Positions 11,340-22,800 of a DNA stretch of 64,000 bases are shown here, in pieces. The notes under the pieces were generated by a model, which worked only from the letters and a program-made list of their open reading frames with translations, was not told the origin of the DNA and searched no databases. This DNA is from Daphnia pulex (taxonomy: Eukaryota; Arthropoda; Branchiopoda; Diplostraca; Daphniidae). The first letter of the stretch is position 1. Each line of letters starts with the position of its first letter. Both the position numbers and the translations under genes were made by a program. The DNA lies in contig NC_060023.1 of assembly GCF_021134715.1 (NCBI RefSeq), positions 5,828,001 to 5,892,000 of the forward strand, read 5' to 3'.

Positions 11340-12772
11340 TGTCGTAGATTTTGATATACATCTGCTTCTTCTTTTGATAGCTCGATTGACACATTATGAA
11401 TGTGCCTAAGGGAAATGCAATGAATTAATTTTACCATTGTTTTTGTTTCAGCGTATAAATTTTGTATGCACCTTTTTGGCATAGGGATCAGAGGCAAATT
11501 TGTGTCCTGAATTTTGTCGTCCTTCATTCGTCGTAAAACAACCGTTTCATCGAGAAGTTTGAGGCGCTCCCCGTCATCGTAAATCCACTGGTTAAAAATC
11601 TAAAAAAAAATCTTAAGTTTTTAGGAAGAAAAATTAAAATGTTATTTACTTACACAAAAAACCGTCAAATGGCGAAGCACGTAAAAACCGGAAGTGAGCA
11701 AATAGATCTGCCTTGTTATTTTGCAAAGGGGTACCAGTAACGGCCCATCTCCTTTTTGCTCGTAGAAGACAAATAGCGCTACAAAGCTTCGTTTGATGAT
11801 TTCGAATTGTGTGTGCTTCATCGAGCACAACACGATCGAATTCAATCTGTGTCAATATTAACTGACGAATGAGTTCCGGTCGTGTAAAATCACTAACAGG
11901 TTTTGAGTTGGTCGAAGCACTAGCAATATCCTCACGGCCATAATGTTTTATTTCGGCAGCCACGATCTAAAAGGATAAATATATAAAAAAATATTCTTCA
12001 CTGATCATTCAATCTTTTAATCTGTTTACCCCACAGGTGGTCAGTATCACGTCACACTCGTGTAGTGTCGCTTCAAGCTGTTTTCGTCCTTTCCCGTGGA
12101 AAGTAGCAACGGTCGGCGCCTTGCAATGCTTTTCAAGTTCCAGTTTCCGCTGTCCTAAATTTACAGAAGAAAAATAGAAATAAATTAGGATCAATGCCAA
12201 TCCAATACCATAACGTACTTAGAACACTTGGGGCGGGACATACTATTAGCGTTCCGGATGATTGTTTTATCCATTTAGGAAGCTGAACGGAAGGTGTATT
12301 AGATAGAGCTGTCAGGGTCTCTTTATGCTTTGCAATCAAAGCTATAATGCAAAGTGACTTTCCCAGACCCATGTCATCAGTCAAGAGACCACCTATTTAT
12401 AAATAAGGATTTAATTTGGATTTAATTCAAAATAAAAGTTATGAAAAATTGCCTGATGACGGAGTTTGTTTCTCGCGCCAGAGCAACCCACCGTTGATGG
12501 GGAAACAAAGTAGTGGTCAAAAGCGAAGGCTTTGTTTGATCCTTAATTTCAGATGAAGCACGACCACGTACGCCCTTCAGTTTATTGACCAATGATCGGA
12601 TGTTAAGCTCAAGGCGTGCATCAACACCGTTTAGAGGTTTCACTCCTGACGCTGAAGTACCTGGGCCAGTTTCTGTCGACTTGCCGGGATTTGAAGTTAT
12701 AACTTGACGGCTAGGTTTCTTAGCTAGGTGGCTTGGGCTGGCATGGATTGGATTGCGAGCCTGATTCATCGT
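11340..12772 (-). pseudogene. Truncated TTF2/lodestar-like SNF2 ATPase (N-terminal helicase lobe only)
   Basis: Exon-like blocks on the minus strand: 12772-12453, 12392-12219, 12154-12030, 11966-11654, 11599-11472 and 11405 to about 11340. They encode, in order, an LFPHQ block, Walker A (DDMGLGKS), LIVCPAPSVL, CDVILTTC, the Walker B box LDEAH, VTGTPLQNN (motif III) and LRRMKDDK, which is the N-terminal ATPase lobe of the TTF2/lodestar branch. Family knowledge: these use ATP to strip RNA polymerase and transcripts from DNA. The helicase C lobe (motifs V and VI) is missing, and the frame fades into AT-rich sequence near 11340. Two joins fail: 12453 to 12392 ends in the wrong phase, and 11654 to 11599 does too. 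The donor after 12453 is GC rather than GT. Together these point to a pseudogene, although a misassembled or alternatively spliced gene is possible. Confidence 0.65.
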
Positions 12773-12907
12773 CTAATTGTGAGATTTTGTTTAAGAAAAC
12801 CAACAAAATTTGATAAATTGTACAAAATATTTACATTATTCGACATCGACATATTAACATTGTTTAACATTATCGTGTAATATAAATTTCAAAATTGCTA
12901 GAAATTT

Positions 12908-13514
12908 AAATATTTGTTATTCCCTAGAACCAAATTACGTAGCCTAATTCGCAACGAGCTTACGGAAGGAGGGGAACGTGACTAGCCCAAACACACTTGG
13001 CGGGGAGAAACACGTACTGAGGAAGACTTTAAAATAATAAAGAAAAAGATTTAAAAAGAACCACTGATTCATAAACCCGTCCTGTAATCATATTTTTTTT
13101 TGTGCTCGGGCTGGTCAGTGTACGGAAACTCGATTGTCAAAGCACTTGGTGGATTCAGACTAGTTAGTAACTCTTGTTCAATTTTTTCTCATTTACAAAA
13201 TCAATTGGAATAAGTTTGTGCTTCCAAATTCTGTGTCGATCTAACATGCACATTTTAACTTATCGAAAACAACAAATAAAGGCACGCGAGTTTCAACACA
13301 AACACTAATCACGCCGTTGTCGGAAGGAGACTGAGAAAAACAGGAAGGAAGCGACCAGTACCCTTCTTCCCCATCCTCCATAACTGAGAGTAACTGAACA
13401 ATTTCTTTAAAAAAACTAATTTTTTTGTCTCCTCATAAACATCCTGACTGACACTGACTGTGTAATGTATGAATAACATGAATAGAAAGTTTATATATAA
13501 TGGTAGAGATTTAT
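12908..13514. repeat. Dispersed repeat, copy A
   Basis: About 600 bp align collinearly and in the same orientation with 34551-35130. Shared blocks include GGAACGTGACTAGCCC, TCGGGCTGGTCAGTGTACGG and CAGGAAGGAAGCGACCAG. I judge identity at roughly 85% by eye. No ORF, TIR or LTR signature is visible at the ends, so the class is unknown. Confidence 0.75.
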
Positions 13515-13630
13515 TTATTTATTATTTATTTATTAAACCAACAAAAATATATTTGGACTAGATTGCAACTTGTTACACAGTACTGATCTACCTTATGGAA
13601 TAAATAAATTGTAACATGGATTAAAATTAC

Positions 13631-14025
13631 CTGACGGAGTTTGTGTCTCGCAACCAATTTAGGCCACTCCGTTGATGTAGAAATAAAGTTGTGGTCAACA
13701 GTAAAGGCTTTGTTTGATCCTTAATATCAGATGAAGCTCGACCAGCACGTACGCCCTTCAGTTTATTGACCAATGATCGGATGTAAAGCTTATGGCGTGC
13801 CTCACCACCGTTCAGAGGTTTCACTCCTGACGCTGAAGTAGCTGGGCCAGTTTCTGTCGACTTGCCGGGATTTGAAGTTATAACTTGACGGCTAGGCTTT
13901 TCCCCTTGATGATGCAAAATTGTTTCTATAGGCGGCTTGGGCTGGCCTGGATTGGATTGCGAACCCGATTCATTGTCTACTTGTGAGATTTTGTTTAAGA
14001 AAACCAACAAAATTTGATTAATTGT
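13631..14025 (-). pseudogene. Duplicated 5' exon of the SNF2 relic
   Basis: This is a second copy of the block at 12453-12830, with the same order of residues (SRQVITSNPGKSTETGP, TSASGVKPLNG, IRSLVNKLKGVR, LTTTLF). It is in some ways better preserved: it ends HQRSGLNWLRDTNSV and has a canonical donor (GTCAG then GTAATT) at 13631, whereas the nearer copy reads HQRWVALARETNSV and has a GC donor. It also keeps a segment of about 20 nt that the near copy lost. Even so, its phase does not match the Walker A exon at 12392. Homology to the near copy stops at 14025, where foldback-like sequence begins. Confidence 0.7.
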
Positions 14026-14088
14026 ACGCCCTCCTCCCTCCAATTCGTCCCATTCTCCCTCTTCTCCCCGTTCTTCCCTCAAAAAACG
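14026..14088. repeat. Partial copy of the foldback element arm
   Basis: About 62 bp nearly match the reverse complement of 15001-15064 (loop edge plus part of the arm of the palindrome at 14937-15209). It starts exactly where homology between the two SNF2 exon copies stops. Confidence 0.65.
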
Positions 14089-14936
14089 TAAACAACGCGT
14101 TTAATTCATTTTTAACAAATAAATGGGAATTCAAAAAAATTAAATAATTACATAAAAAAATGTCCTGTTCAATTCTCTATTTCTCTGTTGCAACAAAGTT
14201 TTACCATTCTAAACTGGAGTAAAACTACAGACTAAAATCTAAGGGACCCCCCAAAACCCATAAGAACTCCTCATCGCCCAAAGTGAAAGCAGCGCCATAG
14301 AATATACTGGTAGCGGTAGCGCCACTGCCATGTTAACTCTTCCTCTCGGAAATTTTCTCTGGGGCTGAAGCCAACTTTAGCAATCGATAGTGAAAATCGG
14401 AGCTAAGATATCGATCTCGCTTCTTGCCACTCCTCCACTTTTCCCTCCATTCCTATTACCATGCCTATACCCTACTTCCCCACACACCCGCCGTGGCGCT
14501 TATAGCTAAGGAGCAGGGCAGGCAAGCAGGCTTCACTTCCAGAGAAAAAAAGCAATGGAAGTGTTCGTCATATGAGTGGCGGTACCAGTATTCTATAGCT
14601 CTGGTGAAAGTCAACATAATATGGCCGCCGCGAGGTTGCCATGGCGTGGGGTACGCGTCATTGGTTTGCTCTATCATGGACTACTTAAGCTAGTGGACGG
14701 GTCACTTCGACAAATCCTATGTCGGCTACCATTATTTTTTGTTACTTTAATGAATCGAGCTTCAAAAATGAGCTAGAGTCTATTAAATTATCCCTATGCG
14801 GGAATTATTTAATTTCGGTGATATTTAGAAATTGATGTAGGTGTTCGTTGGTTTTCGCCGCCGAGCGGTGATTGTTGGTTGACCACTCTGTGATTCTCTG
14901 GTTTTGGTTTGGTTTGGTATGATTAGGTGCGTCTGC

Positions 14937-15209
14937 TATGGGGCTCTTCGGGATCTGTTTTATTTAGCCGATTTATCTGGCAACGCAGCATGGCGCCAGT
15001 CTTTTTTGAGGGAAGAACGGGGAGAAGAGGGAGAATGGGACGAGTGGGAGGGAGGAGGGCGTACGAAAAAAAAGGGGACCCACGTTTCCTCTTCTCCCCC
15101 ATTCGTCCCATTCTCCCTCTTCTCCCCGTTCTTCCCTCAAAAAAGACTGGCGCCATGCTGCGTTGCCAGATAAATCGGCTAAATAAAACAGATCCCGAAG
15201 AGCCCCATA
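14937..15209. repeat. Foldback element: perfect 107-bp inverted repeat with a 59-bp loop
   Basis: Arms 14937-15043 and 15103-15209 are exact reverse complements; beyond the arms pairing is only partial. The arms begin TATGGGGCTCTTCGGGATCT and include GGCAACGCAGCATGGCGCC. The loop and inner arms are purine-rich on one strand. Open frames read through here are by-products of the palindrome. Confidence 0.85.
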
Positions 15210-15708
15210 TGGGATTCTCTGGTGATTCTCTGGATTCTGTTTGTTTTCTTTCTAAAAACCATGGAAGAGTTTAGAATTCTTAGCGCTAGGTGGAGACAAC
15301 CAACGAGCACCTCTTCCGTCCTCTCAAAATTAAAACGCAAATTTCTTTTAATTTTTAAATATCTTCACAAGAAATGTGCATTGGAGACTTATATCGATCG
15401 AGCCGTGACGCCGAGCGGGGTTGTTAGTAACTAAAACCAAATTCGCAATTATATTTTCTTCTTGTGTAAAACCCATGAGGAAAATTATGGAGTTCAAAGA
15501 AAAAAATAAAACATGACAGTGTGTTTGGCCAAAAAGCCAATAATGACTGTAGTAATACTGTACTACGCGAAAGATAAAATCCGAAACTCCGATCTCATCT
15601 TGTCTTAAGTTTTACACGTAGCACAGCAGCCGAAATTACAGGATAGTAGCAAGATAGTAGCAGCTGTAACAGCATTGGAAAACGTCACAAATTTTTCTAC
15701 AAATTTCG

Positions 15709-17797
15709 ATGGCCAATTTAACTGAAGCTTTGCGTCTTAAACTGCAAACTACATTGGAAACTGTTCACTGCGTAAGATTAACTTTTTTTTCATTTTAACC
15801 CGTAAGTCTGTTCTTCAAGAAACACTCTTATCATAGACATTATAAGAGTCACTGACCATCTTGCCGCTCGCCTTTCAAAAAAGCATTCGCTATGGATGTC
15901 CCCTTCAAATTAGAAGTGATTGCTTTGACTACGGTCATCATTAAACTTGGTGTCTCGCTCTTTCCGTATTCTGGCAAGAATAATCCTCCAATGTTTGGTG
16001 ACTATGAAGCACAGAGACACTGGATGGAGATCACTGTTAACTTGCCCATTCAGGATTGGTAGGTTTGATGTCGAAAGAGGTTAGCTGAAATGATTCTTAG
16101 GATATCCATCTTATTAGGTATAGAAATACAACAGACAATGATTTGCTGTACTGGGGCCTGGACTATCCACCTTTGACAGCCTACCACAGCTATTTAACTG
16201 GATTGATGGCTAAGAAAATCAACCCAGATTATGTTAACCTCCTTGCATCCCGTGGATTTGAGAGTCCCAATCACCAGTTTTTCATGAGAATGAGTGTTCT
16301 AGTTTCTGATTGCCTTTTTTTTATTAGTGCACTCTATTTTTACATCAAAAACTTAAAAATGGATAACAAGTACAAATGGGTTTTCTTTGCTTTATGCTCC
16401 CATCCTGGCCTCACACTTATAGATTATGGTCACTTCCAGTACAACTCGGTTTCCCTGGGTCTGGCACTGTGGGCAATTATTTTTGTTTCCAAAGGAAGAA
16501 ATCTGTGGGCTGCAGTTGCTTTTTCAGCTGCACTCAATTTTAAGCAGATGGAGCTTTATCATGCCATACCCATATTCTTCTATTTGCTGGCTTCTTGTCA
16601 TCGCAAAGCTTCCACCTTAATGTCTCAATTGGTAAATTTGATCAAAATTGGGGTTGTTACATTGGCCACATTTGCCCTCATTTGGTATCCATTTCTACAA
16701 CTTCATGATGGTCTTTTACAACAAGTTCTCTCCCGAGTCTTTCCTTTTAACCGTGGGATTTTCGAAGATTATGTTGCCAATTTTTGGTGCACCTTGAATG
16801 TTCTGGTAAAAATCCGACGAATATTGGAACCCACCTCCATTGCTAGCTATTGTTTACTGCTGACTGCTCTGTTCAGTTTCCCTTGTGGACTTCATCTATA
16901 CTTTAAGAATAGTTTGCGCAATTTACATCTCTGTTTGATCAACGTGTCTCTGGCTTTTTTCCTGTTCTCCTATCACGTTCATGAGAAATCAATCCTTTTA
17001 GTAACGTTGCCTGTTTCCATAGCGAGTCCTTATTTCCCGTTCACTGCCTTCTGGTTTCTCTCCATTTCTCATTTCTCCATGTTACCACTGTACGCCAAAG
17101 ACGATTTGATTCTCCCTGCCGGGGCCGTACTCGCCCTGTATTGTTTGTTGGCTAATAGCAGCTTGAAACTTGAGATGGGTAGATCCATGCAGTTCAAATG
17201 TCTAGCTGGCATTTCGGCGATTGGAAGTGCCGTTTTGGCTTTACTATTTCTTATTTGTCCCAATCCGCCAGCCTATCCCTATTTGTGGACACTCTTGGTT
17301 TCTGTTTGGAGTTTTGCACATTTTTCAGTTTTTTTCGCCTATTTTCTATATGTTCAATTTTGGGTCGGCTCTCAGTCCTTGAAGTTAAAAATGCAGTGAA
17401 GAAATAAATAGGAATTTACAATTGGACACACAAACTTGTTGCTTTATACATTATCTAGACAACACGTTATTCAATCTTTGACAAGAAATTCAGGTTTTCT
17501 TTTTCTTTTCCATAGGAGGTAGAAGACCTTTCAGACGGCTGCGGGGCAAAAATCTCAGTCATTGTTGTATCCAAGCAGTTTGAAGGCAAACCTCTTCTCC
17601 AACGCCATAGGTAAAGATACTGTTGTTTGTTATATTTAGTACGGTAAAACGTGATAGCTGATAGTAATCTTTTCAATTGTAGGTTGGTGAATTCTGTACT
17701 TGAAGAAGAACTGAAATCCATTCACGCCTTCAGTCAGAAAACATTGACTCCAGAGCAATGGGAGAAACTCAAGAATCAACCGTCCGAAAGTTCGTAA
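15709..17797 (+). CDS. BOLA2: BolA-like protein 2, with ALG6 nested in its first intron
   Basis: Three exons join in frame: 15709-15771, 17516-17610 and 17683-17797, giving 273 nt and 90 aa; the human protein is 86 aa. Landmarks are EVEDLSDGCGAKISVIVVS, then KPLLQRHRLVN and IHAFSQKTLTPEQW, the last nearly identical to vertebrate BOLA2. Family knowledge: BOLA2 pairs with the monothiol glutaredoxin GLRX3 to bind a bridging [2Fe-2S] cluster in cytosolic iron-sulfur trafficking; the Cys in the loop and the conserved His of the HAF motif are present. Intron 1 is 1,744 bp, far longer than neighbouring introns, and holds the whole ALG6 coding region on the same strand. The last exon ends in TAA at 17795-17797, which is 40 nt inside the MVK frame. 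Exon 1 is short, but it has a good donor (GTAAGA) and continues in phase into the family sequence. Confidence 0.83.
15892..17399 (+). CDS. ALG6: ALG6 dolichyl-P-Glc: Man9GlcNAc2-PP-dolichol alpha-1,3-glucosyltransferase
   Basis: Two exons, 15892-16058 and 16118-17399, join in phase to give 482 aa with TGA; the human enzyme is 507 aa. The N-terminus carries GDYEAQRHWMEIT, whose Asp (residue 37) aligns with the catalytic base known for yeast Alg6. DLLYWGLDYPPLTAYHSY, LIDYGHFQYNSVSLGLALW and FKQMELYHA follow, all ALG6/ALG8 family blocks, and many hydrophobic segments fill the rest (GT-C fold). The VHEKSILLV loop is also conserved. The match to ALG6 is closer than to ALG8. Role: it adds the first glucose to the lipid-linked oligosaccharide at the ER lumenal face before transfer to protein. 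The whole CDS lies in BOLA2 intron 1 on the same strand. An AATAAA at about 17403 just after the stop may serve as its poly(A) signal. Confidence 0.93.
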
Positions 17798-19094
17798 TTA
17801 AAACACCGGGAAAGCTTATCCTTACTGGTGAACATGCGGTGGTGTATGGCAAGTTGGCATTAGCTGCAAGTGTTGACCTGACCACTGAATTTTTTTTGAC
17901 ATTACACACCCATCGTAAACGTTCATCGTCTATTTCCGTGTTTTTGGAAGATTTGAAATTTGATTGGTCCCTACCCCTAGCTGAACTGCCGGTTTCGTGT
18001 GTTAAAACGACCCCTGAAATGGATGTAGAATTGCTAGAACGTTTAAAATTGCTAATAACCGATAAGGTCCCATCTGATACTAGTCATACTGTCCAAATGG
18101 CCTTGGTGGCCCTGTGCTTCCTGTACTGTTCAGTGGTCGACAGCTCACAAATGGGTTTCGAAATACGAGTGAAATCAACTATACCCATCGGAGGTATGGT
18201 TGGAACTACATGTGAATTTATTAATCATTATAATTGATCAACCGTTGGTAATTATGTTTTGTTTTAATTCAGCCGGTTTAGGAAGTTCTGCCGCTTTTTC
18301 CGTTGGGTCTTCTACCGTTTGTCATCTCCTCCGTCATCTACAGTCCGATCACAATCAATTCGTCCCGAATTTGGATTTAATCAATAGTTGGGCTTTTCAG
18401 TGTGAAAAAATGTTTCATGCTACTCCCTCAGGAATTGATAATGCAGTCTGCACTCATGGTGGTGTTGTCCAGTATAGAAAGACAGTCATAGGTTCAGTAT
18501 CTATTCCGGAAGCTCGTGTCTTGCTAGTGAATACAGGAGTAGGTCGACAAACCAAGTTATTAGTAGAAGCTGTTCGTAAACGACGAGATAATTTTCCAGC
18601 TATTATTGACCACATCCTAGATGCGATTGATAAAATAAGCTGCAAAATGGTTGAAGTAATTCAGCAGCCGTCGGATGCCAACTATTCGGTTATTCAGGTA
18701 AATTGTGCCATAATTGTAACATATGTTGTTCACCCGAAACGTTAATGATGTTTTAGGATTTGCTGTCGACAAATCATTGGCTGTTGTCATCGGTGAGATT
18801 TCCCACGATAACTAATCTGAGTAGCCTATCAAATAATTTTTGAAATCAATTATTGTATAGCTGGGAGTATCTCATGATTCATTGGACGAGATTCATCGAT
18901 TGGCGAGAGCTAACGATCAGGCTGGCAAACTTACTGGTGCCGGAGGAGGTGGTCTAGCTTTCGTCTGGATCAGTCCCACATGCTCGGATGAGCAAATGAA
19001 TGCCTTGCAGCGTCAACTCACGCTGAGAAACTACACTTGTTGGCCTACCCGTTTAGGAGTCAAAGGAGTACAAATTGAAGAGATAGCAGATTAA
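17758..19094 (+). CDS. MVK: Mevalonate kinase (GHMP kinase family)
   Basis: Four exons join in frame: 17758-18193, 18273-18697, 18757-18792 and 18861-19094, giving 1,131 nt and 376 aa; the human enzyme is 396 aa. Motif 1 is PGKLILTGEHAVVYG at residues 17-31. Motif 2, the ATP loop GLGSSA, is rebuilt across the first intron at about residue 147. ATPSGIDN, next to the catalytic Asp region, lies near 197, and motif 3 is KLTGAGGGG near 322. Role: ATP-dependent phosphorylation of mevalonate, an early step toward isoprenoids, including farnesyl diphosphate and dolichol. The ATG at 17758 is the only start that keeps motif 1, and it lies inside the final BOLA2 exon in another frame. It has G at -3 and G at +4, a good initiation context. 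MVK may therefore be translated from a BOLA2-linked or internally initiated transcript (inference). Confidence 0.93.
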
Positions 19095-19803
19095 AATACT
19101 ATTTGGCCTTGAAAAAAAAAAACATTTTTGTGAATTTCCAATGTATTAGTCAAACTTGTAGCAAACTAGGAATGAGTAAATTGTTTCCAGAGATAATCTA
19201 AAATTTATTTTGACAAATATAATTCTAAAAAACTTGGTAAATTTGATTCTGAAACCACCCAAGGTCATTGCCAAATACGCATGTTTGTGAAATTTGGAAA
19301 AAAAAATGATACGAATCTTGGTAACGAAACTCATCCGAGCATGAAACCTCATTCTGAATGACAAAGTTTGAAAAATAGAAGGAGAACAAACAACTTGTGA
19401 ACGTTAAGGCATGAGCAATTTTATGTTTGTTACCCATCAGTAATCAACGACAAAAATCACGGTGATTCAAACATCTGTTCTGTTCAGATTTCAGTTTGCC
19501 CGCCCTTGAAAAATAAAACCGCGCGGTGGCGCACCAATCGCACCACCAGAATATTTTTTACATATCCTTTGGGCATATGAGAATGCACTCGGGGAAAAAA
19601 GATCAAACGAAATAGAATAACGAAGAGAAAATAGCTGTGGTACTCAGGGTCAAGTTCTGTTTAGGTTCTTCCCCAAGGCAATCAGTGGATTTCAGTTCCG
19701 ACTTCCGACATCTCCCTGAATTTTTAGGGTACCAACAACTCAGTTCTGTTGTCTGAATAAAGGATGTTGCTGCACGGATAATGTGCAATGGCCGGCGCTT
19801 GAC
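19095..19803. other. MVK 3' flank and LRCH promoter/5'UTR
   Basis: No gene is supported. Open frames at 19146-19437 and 19603-19788 on the minus strand lack domains. The region just before 19804 should hold the LRCH 5'UTR. Confidence 0.5.
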
Positions 19804-22800
19804 ATGGCCGGAACTGTTGGTGCAACCGTTGGGCCTCAGAGCCCACTTAATCGCAATCTTGAACGACTTTTAGAAGAAGCTCAAATAAGTGGTGAACTGC
19901 GTGTTAGTAGCCGTCGTTTAAGAGAATTCCCCAAGGTGGCTAATAAATACAATCTAAATGACACCGTTTACAGTGGTAAGTAGATCGCATTTCTGGTGAC
20001 TACCTTTGACACTGTTATCTCTACATTCATCATACTGTTGGCAATGAGCCATAAGTACTCTGTTTCTTTATGCATTTGTTGTCAGTTTGGCTCTGCTGTC
20101 ATTCTTGCATACTCATTGTCAATTGTTCAATGTATGCTCTTGCTTGATGTTTATTGAATTTGTGTTTATAGATTTGTCGAAAAACAAGCTGTCAGAACTA
20201 CCCAGTGAAATAACACGATTTACAGCTTTGGAGAAGCTAAATCTGTACCACAATGTAATCCGTTTCATTCCAGATACTGTCACGTTCCTGCAATGTCTAA
20301 CATATTTAGATATCAGGTACTGTTATTAATCCTTATTATACATTTTTATTGAGAATTTCTCTAATAAACATGCTTTTCCTACAGCCGCAATCAGTTAAGT
20401 GTGCTACCAGCTTATCTTTGCAAGTTACCATTGCAAGTTCTACTGGTCAGTCACAATCGGTTGGTGAGTCTACCAGAAGAAATCAACCAGTTATGCCAGT
20501 TGATAGAGCTAGATGCTTCATGCAACCAGCTCAGTCACCTTCCCATCCAGTTAGGTGACCTCCAACACTTAGAAGCCCTTAATCTGCGCAAAAACTTTCT
20601 GGTTGAATTGCCAAGAGGTATTATTTCAATCACTTAAAAAATTACTTAAAAAAATAACTAAATTCAATTATTCTTTGACAGAACTTATGTTCCTTCGGCT
20701 GGTCACACTTGATATCAGCATGAATAGGATCTCAGCCATACCAGTGGAATTACGATTTATGGTATCGTTGGTTGACCTGTGTGTTGATCACAATCCTTTG
20801 ACATCCCCTCCAACCCATGTATGTATTGATTATTATTTATCTGGTATTTTAAAGTTGGTAGTTTACTAATATTATTACCATGTTTCAGTTGTGCACACGA
20901 GGGCGAATCCACATATTCAAGTATCTGGAAATCGAAGCAATTAAAGAGGACAGAAAACGAGGCATTTTGGAAGGAGGGGATTGTCGAAGATTGCCTCGAA
21001 AACCATCAACATTACCGGATTCTCGTTTTTCAGCCAACGATCCCCGTCGCAAAAGATACACGATTGATAACAGTAATGGCTTCGGTAGTTGTGGTAACAG
21101 TAACAGCCAACCCGTTGTGGTCGATGGACCCGATATGCGCTGGCCGCAACAGAACAATCAACATAATAATGGGCACGTTTCTTCTACGGAAACAACACCG
21201 TTATTTATATCCAATCCCGTCAATCATAATCAAACGTTAAAGGTATTTTTTTGTTGTTGCTTTGACCACATTTTTCCCACTGCTATTTTCAATTACCCTC
21301 TTTTCCTAGCCTGAAGACGAAGACGAAGATGAACAAGGAAATGAGGAAAGGCGAAGAGCTGCTCGGAAAATTTTGGAACACCAAATGTAGAATACATTTT
21401 TGTATTCATTTCATACAGTTTCATTAATTTTAGCATTGCTTAATTAGGGCATCGCAAGACGAACAGAGACTTCCAAACCACGCCCAAACCTACAGAGAAT
21501 ACAAGGAAGCTTTACGGCAACAGCGAAATAATGTTTACAAAGTAAGGGATAACAATAGCCACACTCCTAGTCCTGATACCCCACCTTTGTCTGGAAACCA
21601 GACGATGGAATTCGGCCGACAGTTATTAGTTCAGGTGCCACCACCACAACCACAGCAACGGTCGGATGGAACGGCGCTTTACAAACCATGGGAAAACAGT
21701 CCGAACCACACAACGATTTCAGATCCTCCTTCTCAACCCCATCCATCATCATTCGCTGTGATTGGTGATTTTAGTCGTCCTCTGAGTTTAAATCTCAGTC
21801 ACGACGAGAACAACAAAGTGAATGTCAAAGCCGTTCAGAAAGAAGCTGTCCTTTCCTATGTCAAGGCCAAAACTAGTCCGTCGTCAGTAACTCAGCCACC
21901 GCCCTTCCGCTCACCAACGACCGAATTGCTCAGCCCTGCTTTACCCTATCGTTCGGTACCCGTCGTTCCCAGTCCTACAGCTGAGTCAAACAATCTGGCG
22001 CCCCCCTACCGCCCACCTCCACCTGAACCACTTACCGGAAGTCGTAAGGTAGCTGCTGTCAAAGCCGGGCCTTCCATACTTAGTCGACAAAATTCATTAA
22101 CAAATTCTACCAATGGCAATCAAACTCCCCCGCCATCCAATCACTCCTCTCACACGGCTGTTACTGCCAGTTTCACTGTACGCCGAGAGATGGAGAGACA
22201 AAGAGAGGAAATGGAACAAATTCAACATTTGCGCCAAGTAATAATCCTTTAGCTTCTCTTTTAATAAAATTACCTAATAATTTCATTAATTGAGCAGTGT
22301 ATAGAGATGAGGCTCAAAATGACCTTACCTGATGACTTGTCATCTGCACTGCAAGATGGAGTCGTTTTATGCCATCTGGCCAATCACGTCCGCGCTCGTT
22401 CTGTGGCCAGCATTCATGTGCCGTCTCCAGCTGTGCCCAAACTAACTGTGGCAAAATGCCGCCGGAACGTTGAGAACTTTATCGAAGCTTGTCGAAGGAT
22501 CGGAGTTTCTGAGGTGAGTCCAGAAAATTCCAGTATTTAAATATGTGCACACATCTTTCTACCTTTTCTCCCTTGAACCCAATTCGCTTGTTTAAAGAAA
22601 AAATGGGATTCTTTTTGTTTTGGTGGCCACAACTTTGGAGTTGATGAATGGTCACAAGGGCTGGCTAGTTTTGGAATTATTTTGTTATCTTCTTGGTTCC
22701 TATACCTAGCCAGCTTGTCTTCTTGTTTCGGGGTTCGGTTTTCTTGTTGGTATACTTTGGACAAATCTATCATACATCTCTTCCCATACATCCAGTGTCC

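Noticed and set aside
14904..15274. Three overlapping open frames up to 115 aa around 15 kb
   Set aside because: They are by-products of the 107-bp palindrome, giving mirror-image peptides on both strands.
18200..18745. Separate 181-aa protein starting at 18200
   Set aside because: Its first part is MVK intron 1; the true exon starts at 18273 after an acceptor and joins 18193 in phase through the GLGSSA motif.
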